A stretch of DNA of 64,000 nucleotides. It comes from Mixophyes australis. Its lineage: Eukaryota > Chordata > Amphibia > Anura > Limnodynastidae. A program made the translations under genes and the position numbers. Each line of letters starts with the position of its first letter. The stretch's first letter is position 1. Location of the stretch: contig JAVHZZ010000003.1 of the NCBI GenBank assembly GCA_036250195.1, positions 346,290,875 to 346,354,874 of the forward strand. Direction: 5' to 3'. Below are positions 35,040 to 45,630 of the stretch, in pieces. The notes under the pieces were generated by a model. That model made no database searches. It saw only the letters and a program-made list of their open reading frames with translations, and was not told where the DNA came from.

Positions 35040-36530
35040 AATGCATTTTTTCAGGAAACTCACTTTTCAGGAAAGAAGTATCCTGAATTATGATCCAGGA
35101 GATCCCCTACTGTCTACATGTGCAATTCCAAACAAAAGAAAAGAGGGGTAGCTATACTCATTAGATGCCTACTCCACTTTGAACCAGATAAGGTAATTAC
35201 ATGATCCAAGTATGAGACCCCCTAGCTTTATTCCAAAGTCCACAGCATCTACACTAGAACTGATATAATTTTCTAGGGCCAGATAAGTTGCTATAAAATT
35301 GTCCTTACCCATATTATTCTAATAACCTGGTCTGACCACACCTTTATAGCAGTTCTCCTTCCTTACTCATCCTCTTGGCATCTGAATCAGTCTCTTCTGC
35401 AAGTCTTAGGCATCAAACAATGTCTTACTGAATTATTGGAAGACTATTTCAACTTACATAAAAGCCAAGAGAATAGCAATGTAACCTTGTGGGCGTTCAT
35501 TAAGTGGTTATTAGAGGTCTTTTGAACAAATTGCCTCACACTCCAAACGAGAATGTACAAAGAAAGTTAGTGGCCTGGCATAAATCCACATTATCCAAAC
35601 ATACTCTCATTGATCAGAGTCAGAGGGGGACTGAATATTCTTTTGTCTACTCGTACAGGGCAGGCACTAAGGTGGCTTTACCCAGACGCTTTATGAAAAA
35701 GTTGAGTAACTAGGGGAAGAGATTACTATAGAGGAAATCACCAAGGCCAACAAAGACTAAAGAGCAGGGAAGACCCTTGGTTCAAATGGCTTCTTGGCAG
35801 CTTATTATAAAACATTCTAGCTCCATATCTACTGTGACAGAAGCACGGTTAAAGTGCTGAATGGCAGAGGTATATGTCCTAGGCTTTCTGCCTAGTGTAC
35901 ATTAAAACCCCAGGGAGATTGTTTATGTGTGTGGGAAAAGCTTTTCAAAGTGTGTTTCTCAGCTTTAGGAAAAACTGGTAGGGGTCCCTGGGGGTTATGT
36001 ATGGAGAGAGAAGGGTGGGCTCCATACATAAGGCCCAGTCCGGGTCTTCTGATCTCCCAGTATCACAGCAGACTAATCAGGAGATGCACCTGCAATGTGC
36101 TGTCTCTCACAGTCTGGGGAGGAGGTTGGATGCCTCCGGAGAGACACTGCAAACGGTGACCTGTAAGTCTTGTATTTTTGTATGTGTCTGGGACACAAGG
36201 TCCCTCACTTGACAGAGGGTATTCCTGAATGTTTAGTTACTGCTGGACAGGCAAGGATTTTGTTTCTGTTTGTTTATTTTTATTACTGGAAAATAAAACT
36301 AGCTGTGGCTAGTCAAACCAAAACAATTGACTGGTGTGATATCCTTGGCTGGTCTATCTGAAGTACAGCCATCTATCCCAGAAGACGGTAACCGCGGTCT
36401 GTTTAGCTCACACTACATAATCTTTTTAATGATGTTCTCAAAGGCAAACCTTTTTCCTCCCAAGCTTTGGAAGAGAAGATCATAAATTGTGTACAAGTTA
36501 TCACCCTATTTATTTAAGAAATACTGATTG
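35040..36530 (+). mobile_element. Degraded L1-like LINE, plus strand, N-terminal ORF2 part
   Basis: Broken frames show an endonuclease block with QETHFSGKKY and QKKRGVAILIR (about 35050-35150) and, near 35740-35815, the pre-RT motif ITKANK...GKTLGSNGF (L1s carry a similar KAPGPDGF). After a solo LTR insertion the LINE resumes at 36413 with NLFNDVLKGKPFPP. It is heavily mutated. It may be the 5' part of the relic at 38330-39010. Confidence 0.7.
35833..36412 (+). mobile_element. Solo LTR inserted in the L1 relic
   Basis: 580 bases begin TGTGACAGAAGCAC and end TTTAGCTCACA, flanked by CTAC (35829-35832 and 36413-36416), a 4-bp duplication typical of LTR retrotransposons. A poly(A) signal AATAAA lies at 36292-36297. 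No internal coding region exists, so it is a solo LTR left by recombination. Reading across it joins two consecutive L1 segments, which confirms the borders. Confidence 0.8.
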
Positions 36531-38329
36531 TGACGATTATGTACTATTATTTTCCCTTAATATTCAGGTATGACAGTGTATATTATATGTAACCTTGTAA
36601 TGTAATCTCAACATGTGCTTTGCTAAGTGACATGAGTCTGATCCTATGCAAGTGTCAATAATATTTTGAAACTAGCCAGGCCCAGGGAGATAAGCATCTC
36701 AGAGGAGTTTGAAGCCCCAAAATTGTAAACCATCTAGCCACTGAAACGAGCAGAGGTAGGAACTCAAGGACTGTGAACATTCTAGATCGCAGGACATCCA
36801 TAACTCAACTCGGAGTGCTTGGTGTCATTTTGGGAATCAATTTGACCTAAATGAAAAAGTAATTACTAAGGTGGGGGGTGAAGAGTCTTTAAGAAGGGTT
36901 TAAAATCTTCTGCTTTAAACATTACATTGTGCATTTTCATGAGGGGGGTCTATCAAGACTGAAATGTCTCATATATCTCAATTGTGTTCCCTCACACACG
37001 CCAAGTCTTAACTAGTAAGTAGTGACTTTTTCAGTTCAAGGCACCCTTAGGGTCTCCAATTTTTTTTAAAGGTACCCCTAAGCCAAAGTAATTACCAAGT
37101 AGTCCCCCGCCTTGCTTACCACTGGCCCTGGCCGAGGCACCCCTGTGAGATCTCCAAGGCACCCCAGGAAGCCTAGGCGCACAGTTTGGGAACCACTGAA
37201 CTATGCCTTGGAAACATTTTTCAGATTAAATAAATTTAATCTAGTGTGTTCTCAGTGATTCTTTGTGAATTTACGAAAGCCAGGGAGGCACATGCTACAT
37301 GTGTATGTGATTTAAGTGTGAAACATTAATAAGTGGTTTTGGTGAACGTAAGGACACCATAATAAATCATTTGTGGTGGCAGAAAAGGTGTATTCATGGC
37401 TAAGTGACTAAGGTGACGCTAGTCACGGCCAGTGGTTCAGATTGCTGTATCTGAGACAATGTTCTTTCATTGTACACCTCCTCTCTTGGTAAACTAATCA
37501 ACTCCTTTGATCTCCAGTCCCATATGCTGATGACACCAAAAAGTGTTAACCACTTTTAACTCATTATCTCCCAACTCAAATGCAGCAAACTCCTCCTGTC
37601 TAGCCTCCATCTCACCCGTGACTCCTCACTTCAGTCCATGTTCAATGCCACAATTTTCCTTTCCTGATGCTCAACTTCTGCCTCCCATTTCTGCCAATCT
37701 CTACTCTGGCTCCCCATTCCTTTATTTAAGACCATCAGCCAATTCTCCCCCCCTAAATCTATAACCTCATTTCACACCAATTCCCTCCCGCCCCCCTTTG
37801 CGCTGCCAATGTCCAGCGTCTTAACTCCCCACTGATAATAACACCACACTCCAACCTCCATGACTTCTCTTGCGCCACTATGGAATACATGTCCATATAC
37901 AGACTCTCCATCAATGTTTTAAAAGCTCCATAACAACCCACCTGTTCATCCATGCTTACCAGTCTTCCATACAACTCCACCTTCATTGGCCCAGCCTCCA
38001 TATAAATAAATGGTGATGATGATTATATGCCTATATTCTCACTCCAGTCCTTGTATCTTGCTTCCTGCATGTTCTTAACACTAGTTATATACCTTGCTTA
38101 TTACATCTTTTGTACAGTTGAATGCTTTTGAATGTCCAGTGCTTTTCCTGTTGTTCCTCTGTGTCTTTGTTATATGTTCTACTTCCACACTGTACTGCAA
38201 TGCAAATATTTCGGTGTCCTAGAAATAAAATATAATAATACAAAACTATCACTAATTATTATGGAAATGTTGCTTTTGGTTAACCATTTATTTTATGGGT
38301 GGCTCGATTTGGTCCTCTTTAGACTCCCT
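36531..38329. other. Intergenic DNA with an old hAT-like end
   Basis: No gene seen. CACAGTTTGGGAACCACTG at about 37180-37198 is the inverted form of a common hAT terminus (CAGTGGTTCCCAAACTGTG), with related CAGTTCAAGGCACCCTTAGG at about 37034. A short TGATGATGAT tail occurs near 38010. Confidence 0.4.
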
Positions 38330-39010
38330 TTTGGACAAATATAACGTCCATCGATTTAAATTTTTGAATATATAAAGTTACACTTGTTTTTACATTCTAC
38401 CAAAGGACACCTTTTTCCTAATTGAGCGACCATGCAATTTCAATCCTCCTATAAGTGGTATTATGTCAATCTTATATAATATATTACGCACAAAAAAATT
38501 CAGAATCTCTTTTAAGGCATGAATTGGACTGGGGGACGGACCTGGGTGTTCCTTTAGACAAGGATACATATCCCTAAATTAGAGTCGCTAAGGCTTCCAT
38601 TTCAACCTTAATATTGGAAAACTCATAAGTTTTACATCAGATGGTATTTAGTCCCAACAAGATATCTTTCTCTCCTCTTCACCTTTGTGTTGTAATGAAT
38701 GTATCTAAGAGGGGACTCTACTCATATATGTTGGACGTATCATAAAATCTAGAAGAATTTTTGGGGTTAAAATTCAACTTTCCCCTTGGCCAACGCTTCC
38801 AGTCCAAGCTCTCTATCCAAAAAACTGGACTTCCATAAACTAAACACAGCTAAATCTTATGTAACCAACAACTGGTACGACCCTGATTCTCATCCTTCCC
38901 AGACTGTTTTGGATAAAACAGGGTTTACTGCTTCAATGGAAAAAATAGAATAAGGAGACCAGTTTAATTTAATTTGGGATCCTTGGTTTTCCTTTTCTCC
39001 CCTATCCATC
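38330..39010 (+). mobile_element. L1-like LINE relic, C-terminal ORF2 part
   Basis: Broken plus-strand frames give TKGHLFPN, RWYLVPTRYLSPLHLCVVMN and GTLLIYVG..., matching the L1 ORF2 C-terminal region (WYLTP...SPLCWR...GTLLHIWW type). No intact frame. Confidence 0.65.
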
Positions 39011-39173
39011 CTGATATCTTAGTAAGTTCTCGTGAGCTTGTTTCCCTGTGGTTTTAAACCTAAATTTACTGTTTACTCAATTCAAACATCTGAATGGTCT
39101 TTCAGACTTTCTTATCATCACTACTGGAGGGCACCCTCCACCCCCCCCCCCTTTATATCGTCACATCCCTTAA

Positions 39174-39779
39174 TACCCCATTCATACTGCACCAAAATCC
39201 CGGGTTTTTGCCGGGGGGAGCTCAAACGACCCGGGTCTTGATGCAGTATGAATGGTACAAGTCAAAAATCCCGGGTCTAAAAACCCGGGTCTTCAACCCG
39301 GGATTTATCGAGGGGTAATTTCTGGGTCGGACCCGGGTTGCCTGCACTATGAATGGTGCAACCCGGGTTTTTCAACCTGGGTTGCACAGAAAACAAGCTG
39401 ATTGGCTGTCCGCCTGTCTCTGGAGGATGATGTCATCGGTGGGAGCCCGTGGAAGATTCGAGAAGGAGTTTAGGAGAAATGGTGGATGGTGGTAAATGGT
39501 AAACAATCACCACACACTTTTGCATCATCTTTATGCGTCAAAAAACCAGTCACCTTTCAATAACATAACCATTTTTCAGCCAATGAAAACTGCTCTGGTG
39601 ATGACTCCCACAAATTGCCAGGGCACAGACTTGTACAGTATGAATGGGGTCAACCCGGGAAATTCCCGGGTCCGACGTGCAGTATGAATGGTGTTTCTGA
39701 GCTGGGACGCTCCGAGCCCCGGCAAAAACCCGGCTTGAAAAACCCGGGATATTGCCGGGGCGGCAGTATGAAAGCGGTA
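39174..39779. mobile_element. TTAA-type MITE rich in AACCCGGG
   Basis: Ends TACCCCATTCATACTGC and GCAGTATGAAAGCGGTA are inverted repeats; flanks are TTAA (39170-39173) and TTAG (39780-39783), i.e. a TTAA duplication with one change, as in Kolobok or piggyBac elements. Inside are many direct and inverted copies of AACCCGGG, CCCGGGTTTT and GCAGTATGAATGGT. No transposase. Confidence 0.75.
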
Positions 39780-40000
39780 TTAGTATGCCATAAAAGTTAA
39801 ACATTTGCATTGTAATGACTCATTGGCAACTGTTTTTACATTTATCTGGTAATTTTGAAATAAAGTTTTACAAAAAAGCCAAAGAAAAACACCAGCATGA
39901 CATTTCACAGGCATTCTTTACAGGCCATATGCAGCCAATAGCCATTAGCCTAGGCCAGGGTTATAGCTGGCTAGTTAGTGTAGAATATTAAAGACTTCCC

Positions 40001-40258
40001 CATACTTGCCAACTCTCCCGGAATGTCCGGGAAACTCCCGCATTTCGCGAGAGTCTCACGGACTCCCGGGAGAGTGTGGCAACCTCCCAGAATTCTGCCC
40101 ACTTCCTAGTGAAGTGGGCAAAATTAGGTCCATAGCGCCGCCATTCACCGGGAATCACAGCGTCACGGGGGCGGGGCCAAGATAATGCAAATTTTGGAGC
40201 CCCGTCCCCATCACGCCCACCGCTCCCGGAAGCCAACTTTAGCAAGTTGGCAAGTATG
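40001..40258. mobile_element. hAT-type MITE, family D (best copy)
   Basis: Starts CATACTTGCCAACTCTCCCG and ends AGCAAGTTGGCAAGTATG; flanks GACTTCCC (39993-40000) and GACTTCCT (40259-40266), 8-bp with one mismatch. Internal TCCCGCATTTCGCGAGAGTC and GGGGCGGGGCCAAGATAATG. Family copies lie at 27012, 29173, 31011, 43202 and 54231. Confidence 0.88.
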
Positions 40259-40266
40259 GACTTCCT

Positions 40267-41279
40267 TATGAAACTGGCACATTGACAAAATGTGAAAATG
40301 TACCTGGTCATTAAAACCATCCAGTCATTAACTGGTTAAAGAAGCATGTGGTCTTCTTGCCCCCTGCGCTGTGTGCTCACAGGAATGGGGCTGAGGGCTG
40401 CTAGTCCTGCTGCAGTAGGGGGACTCAGATGCACTTTGAGCCATCTAAACAGCCCCTTATGGAATTTAATGGGTGCTTTGGGTGTAATATTGCCAAATAA
40501 CAAAGGTTGTATTTATTTTAGCATCCTCTTATATTTTAGAGTTACACTCAATTAATAATTAGCTACAGCCAGACTACATAATCTGCTTCGGGTCATATAC
40601 ACACAGATGGCCTGTTCCAGCAAAAGCATTTAAACAAATACAAAGATAATCTCATGAAAGATGTTCTTTGTTACTCATTGTACTGTTGTATGATTTTGAG
40701 CTTGTTTTCTGCATCCACTCTCCAGCATTCCCAACCTTAAACATAGCAAATATAAAACAACAAATTGCAATGGTGAAAGATACATTTGCATAAGGCGATG
40801 TGTCCAAGTTAAAGCACTTTACATTTTGTTATTTTGGACGGACATTGCATTTTTTTTTTTGCAGGCTCTAGTTTCATTTAACATAGTATACATGGCGACA
40901 CTTATAAAACATTTGATATTGCGTTTCTTATATGCATTTGTCCGTGTTTTTTTTCAATGCACTTCCTGTAGAAAGTACATGGAGGCACATCAGACTATGC
41001 AATATAGCCTCCTGTTGCTCACCCTCCACTCCCATGACTCAGAGAGTCCTCATCCCCAGTGCGCCAGATCCGGTCCTCAAGGGCGGTGGTTGGGGCTCCC
41101 ACTTCTGCTGGTTTAGAAGCAGCGCATGAAGAAGTAGTAGACAGAATAATGTCACAGGAGCCCCAACTAGAGGCAACAGGTTAGCAACAACAAAAAACAA
41201 TCTCCAGCAAAAAATATCAGTTGAGTTTATGCATGAAACTCCACAATCACCATAAGACACAATCTCACAGTGAATATTG
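40267..41279. other. Intergenic DNA, no gene recognised
   Basis: Unique-looking sequence with T and A runs; CAGATCCGGTCCTCAAGGGC at 41065 resembles a hAT end (CAG..GGTCCTCAAG) but no partner was fixed. Confidence 0.3.
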
Positions 41280-41281
41280 AC

Positions 41282-41394
<113 letters not shown>

Positions 41395-43193
41395 GGCTTA
41401 CATTTCTGAAAGTTCGCTAATTGTATTAAAGGTCCAGTTTAGAATACTGAAGACATTTTTCATAATATATTACAGATAAATGAGATAACTAAACATGAAA
41501 TGGTATTTATTCAAAGATGGTAAGAAAAGGAAATCCTATCTATCCAAAACATAAGTTAAAATGCACTTTGGCAGTGGTTGAAGGGGCGGTATGAAAAATA
41601 TAATGGGAATGTCAATGAATGGAATTTGATAGTATTACAATGCATACCACCTTATTCACCGGTGGTAGTCATAGTTGGAGTTCTTTACCTATGTTAGCAG
41701 AATAACCACCTGTAATTGAATAAGTCAGTCAGCAGTTAGTCATATATCTATAGTGACGATCGATCGGAGCACAGAATAAGAGACCACATAAGTGTCTGGT
41801 TTCCAAACTGAGACTGCTTTACTGTAGCAATAACTCTTACATTTATAAAAGTTTTAGGGGTATAGAAGCTTAACAACGAATTTGAAGTCTTTAGAGGTAT
41901 AGAAGCTTAACGACCAATTAGAACACAGTGAATTATGAAAACAACAAGCTAATGATACATTATGTGTATTCTGCAATTTGTAAGTTTTAAACAAAACTTT
42001 GTTATGTTTTTATCTTCTCAGGCATTCTGCCATCAGTCTTATTGTTACTTTACATAGAACATTCAGCTGTCCATCCTTGGCTTGTCCATGTTCTCTGAGA
42101 ACATCTTATTGTAACATTTTTTCAAGGCTTCAATCCTTCCCTCTTCTCATTCTGAGTATAATATCTGCTAATTTCTTTTAAGGCTATAACATAATGATTA
42201 CGTATATCGATATGTCATTTTCATTTTGTAGACCCTCACAGTCATTAGAGAGATGACTACATTTCCGACAAAAGTGAGTGCGACAAAAGAATTGTGATTG
42301 CAGCAATGTAGACACGTAGGAAATAGCGACTTACTGAAAAAGTGAAAGAGAACAATTCCGGCAACCCTGCTATGATCGCCGACTGGAGAACATGCCGGCA
42401 CTCAGAGTGACGTCACTTTAAATGCCAACAGTTACGTTGCTAGTATTAAGGGGGCAATGCAAGGACCCACCGGTGGTTTTTACACTGCATGTTAGTAAGC
42501 AAAAATTTAAAATGATATTCCTGGTGTAACTGAGGAATTGTAAACCCGTATTACCGTAAACCCACACAGCGAGGTTAGTTGTGCAGTGTTGCCACCAAAT
42601 GCTGTTAATTAAAGAACACAATGATATGACTTAAATATAAATAGTCAGTCAACTCTGTACCAAGCATCAGAGACTGCATACAAACACTATTTTAAAACAG
42701 CATGAATATTTCTTGATATTTAATTATAGCATACTAATATGTTTGTGTTAAACAAGTCAATGCAATGACAACTGAGCTGGCGTACATTAACGTCAATAAG
42801 TTCCGAATATTGGGCATTTTTGGAACTTAATAAATTGCGTTAGGGAGCAGTCCCCATACACTGTTATGGGTACTGCACAGCAAAACGAAGATGAATGCAA
42901 AGCAATGTTCATAAGTTTAAAACCTTAGTCTTGCAGTAGATCCCCAACTACCAACTTTGGGTATTTTAGATGCAAAACTTTACTAGTAAATAACTATTTA
43001 ACAATCATTTTTTTCATAAAAATCCCCATAAACGGTAGTTTTCAGGGCATAGCTGCATTTTTAAGTGTAGTAAACAGTTATTAATAGGGCATCGCAGCTT
43101 TGCATTTTTATCAAAATCCATTGTGGTCCCCATAAATGTCTATGGGGACTGCTATGTAACAAGTAACAAAAAGACACATACAGTAATGCACGT
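41395..43193. other. Intergenic DNA, repeat-derived
   Basis: 41745-42400 has LTR-like features (TAGGGGTATAGAAGCTTAAC repeated at about 41860 and 41895), but no ends were fixed. 42775-43160 has palindromic-MITE style phrases (GCAGTCCCCATA ... GTCCCCATAAATGTCTATGG). No gene recognised. Confidence 0.35.
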
Positions 43194-43201
43194 ACATTAC
43201 C

Positions 43202-43750
43202 CATACTTGCCAACTTTTCCTCGTTGGCTCCAGGGAGATCCCGTGGAGGTGGGCGTGCTGGGGCGGGGCTTGATGAATCGCATCATTTTGGCCCCACCCC
43301 CTAAATGGCGAAGCTAGGATGACGCGATATTTGCGTCATTAAGACCCCCTCGCCACGTATTTATTGTGGGGGTGAGAATCTAGAGGTTGCCCTGCTCTTC
43401 CGGGAGGTCTCCCAGAAATGCGGGAGAAGTAGGCATGCGTTAAAGAAAAGCAGCTAATGAATCTCTAGAGACTGAAGTTACATTTCTGTCTCTATTACTG
43501 AAGTCATGTTGTCTTACCTGTCAGTCTTTGATTAAATCTTGGTCTCCATGAAAATGGCCACCTCCATAGGCATCAATACATGGACATAGGACACAGTTTC
43601 TGAACGGTGTCATCATGCCACAGATGGCGAAGCCAACCACATCTTGTACTGGCTCAGCATCAGGGAGTATGCCAGACTCTTCAGGGAGTGAGGGAGATCA
43701 CCCCTATTTCAGGGAGTCTCCCTAACATTCAGGGAGAGTTGGCAAGTATG
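43202..43750. mobile_element. hAT-type MITE, family D, long form
   Basis: Starts CATACTTGCCAACTTTTCC and ends GAGAGTTGGCAAGTATG with a perfect 8-bp duplication ACATTACC (43194-43201, 43751-43758). Near 43410-43437 there is an additional family-like right end (GCGGGAGAAGTAGGCATG), so the 549-base element is either a composite of two copies or has an insertion at about 43438-43650. Confidence 0.85.
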
Positions 43751-43859
43751 ACATTACCGTAGGTGTAATTTTTCAGCTCTGCTCTATGGGGAGACCATTG
43801 CAATAGAGGGATCTTCGGATCCCTTACCGCATCTTACTGCTCTCCCCTCCGGTCACTAT

Positions 43860-44110
43860 CGCAGAGAGGCGGATCTAGGAACTTTTTGTACCCGGGGCGA
43901 TTTAGGGGGGGGGGGGGGCGGCGGCTGCACAGTATGTGCAGGTCCGTTTCAGCAGTGACAGTGTGCTGTCCCGCTGCTCTGATTGTGTTTAAAACACAAT
44001 CAGAGCAGCCGGGCAGCACACTGTCACTGCTGAACAGACCTGCACAGTGTGCAGCTGTCGGCAGCAAGCCTCTGGTATGGGGGGGCGATCGCCACTGCCA
44101 CTGTGCGATA
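43860..44110. mobile_element. hAT-like element with long perfect hairpin
   Basis: Begins CAGAGAGGCGGATCTAGG and contains an inverted repeat at 43921-44062 with arms of about 70 bases (CAGCAGTGACAGTGTGCTG and CTCTGATTGTGTTT with their inverses). A G run is at 43906-43917. The right end was not fixed. Confidence 0.6.
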
Positions 44111-44614
44111 CTGACGATAGAAAAGATAGAAGGGTCTTCGCAGGAACAGCAGTTTTCCGTGACTGCTGTTCCTGTTGAAGTTTTTTAATAAAAGCACACA
44201 ATCTTTCAAATCTTATCTCTGCGAAAAGGATTGAAAGAGATAATGTTAAAAATGTAGTCATTCTCACATATGCTCCTTAGTCTCCTTCATGAGGAGGCAC
44301 AGATGCCTGTACAGGGCGTTAACACAATCACTGTATGTGCTTTAGTTTGTCCAGTTTAATTTGTATTAAACACCAACAGAAGAAAGTTATCCCTGATTAT
44401 GTCATATGTTGCAAGGTGGGAGGGGGATATTAATCTAACGTTTGCCCACAACACTGCGAGTGTAGTAATTATAATAACAATGTGCCATTTAAAAAAAATG
44501 ACAGCATCACAGATTAGCAGACTTTTTTTTTCAAAGTTTTGCCCCCTATATACAGTGTGCTGTGGAGAGCAATCCCCAGAAAGTAATTATATATACATAT
44601 GTGTGTGTTCAGTA

Positions 44615-44843
44615 AGGGAATCAGGCCGTGCAGCCGCCCCCCAGCATGTCAGCCACCATCACCCGAATGAGATACTTACACGTCTCTTCGGAGTATGATG
44701 GATCAATGATTACCACCAGCTTCGACTGCGCATGCCCAGAACATCGCCAGGCCGGAGAAGGAGAACGCTGATTAATCGATCTGTCCAGTTGCCGGGATTG
44801 TGTTCTGTAGCGCTCAGAGCTCACTCTGTGGCCTGGGAGAGAG
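44615..44843 (+). promoter_or_regulatory. Candidate CpG-rich promoter and non-coding first exon of MCFD2
   Basis: About a dozen CpG dinucleotides fall in roughly 230 bases, well above the local background. It contains an NRF1-like TGCGCATGCC (44727-44736) and ends in a strong donor, GAGAG|GTGAGT (GT at 44844-44845). The MCFD2 ATG exon at 50897 starts with only seven untranslated bases after a splice acceptor, so an upstream non-coding exon must exist; this is the best candidate I see. Human MCFD2 also has its ATG in a later exon. Assignment is inference and needs transcript data. Confidence 0.35.
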
Positions 44844-45045
44844 GTGAGTGGATCTGCACTGGTAGGAGCGCTGCTGGGCAGGGAGGTAGGTCACTATGAG
44901 ATATATATAACGGTTATTACATACATCACATACTATATCACATTAGGATCTGACCCTCGGTGTTATCTGGTTCATATGAGGAGCCATCAGCCCCCTTCTC
45001 CATGTGTCTTTCTGCTGTTAGTGTAACTTGTTTTGTGCCTTACAC

Positions 45046-45200
45046 CAGTGTTGGCTAACCTGTGACACTCCAGGTGTTGTGAAACTACAAGTCCCAGCAT
45101 GCTTTGCCAATATATATCTATATATCAGCTTATTGCTGGAAGGGCATGCTGGGACTTGTAGTTTCACAACATCTGGAGTATCACAGGTCAGTCATCACTG
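45046..45200. mobile_element. hAT-type palindromic MITE, family F (CAGTGTTGGCTAACC)
   Basis: Starts CAGTGTTGGCTAACCTGTGA and ends CAGGTCAGTCATCACTG, flanked by a perfect 8-bp duplication CCTTACAC (45038-45045, 45201-45208). The arms include ACTACAAGTCCCAGCATGC and its inverse; the loop is TATA-rich. Confidence 0.92.
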
Positions 45201-45301
45201 CCTTACACCCTCAGACAGTTGTCACATCCTCCATGCCTGTAGTTTTATGCTTATTAACACATGAAAATACATTTTTCAGTTGTGTTACATTTAAAATATT
45301 A

Positions 45302-45630
45302 GGGCAGCACGGTGGCTCAGTGGTTAGCACTTCTGCCTCACAGCACTGGGGACATGAGTTCTATTCCCGACCATGGCCTTATCTGTGTGGAGTTTGTATG
45401 TTCTCCCTGTGTTTGCGTGGGTTTCCTCTCACACTCCAAAAACATACTAGTAGGTTAATTGGCTGCTTTCAAAATTGACCTTACTCTCTGTCTGTCTGTC
45501 TGTCTGTCTGTGTGTATGTTAGGGAATTTAGACTGTAAGCTCTAATGGTGCAGGGACTGATGTGAGTGAGCTCTCTGTACATCGCTGCAGAATTAGTGGC
45601 GCTATATAAATAGCTGATGATGATGATGAA
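45302..45630 (+). mobile_element. V-SINE-type element, near full length
   Basis: Complete order: tRNA-like head with A box GGTGGCTCAGTGGTTAGCAC and B box GAGTTCTATTCCCGA, the conserved core (GTGTGGAGTTTGTATGTTCT), GGTTAATTGGCTGC, a (TCTG)n tract, GACTGTAAGCTC, GTACATCGCTGCAGAATTAG, TATATAAAT and a (TGA)n tail. Flanks AAAATAT before and after fit a short duplication. Transcribed by RNA polymerase III in this class and moved by a LINE sharing the tail. Confidence 0.92.

Noticed and set aside
44621..44824. Minus-strand frame in the CpG-rich block, with a GTAAGT donor, as exon 1 of a divergent gene
   Set aside because: No ATG start (opens with GTG), no family resemblance, and no second exon found; more likely antisense of a 5' UTR exon.
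45302..45375. tRNA gene (A- and B-box-like sequences)
   Set aside because: It is the head of a V-SINE element; no tRNA cloverleaf with an anticodon arm can be drawn, and the same head recurs with the SINE core.
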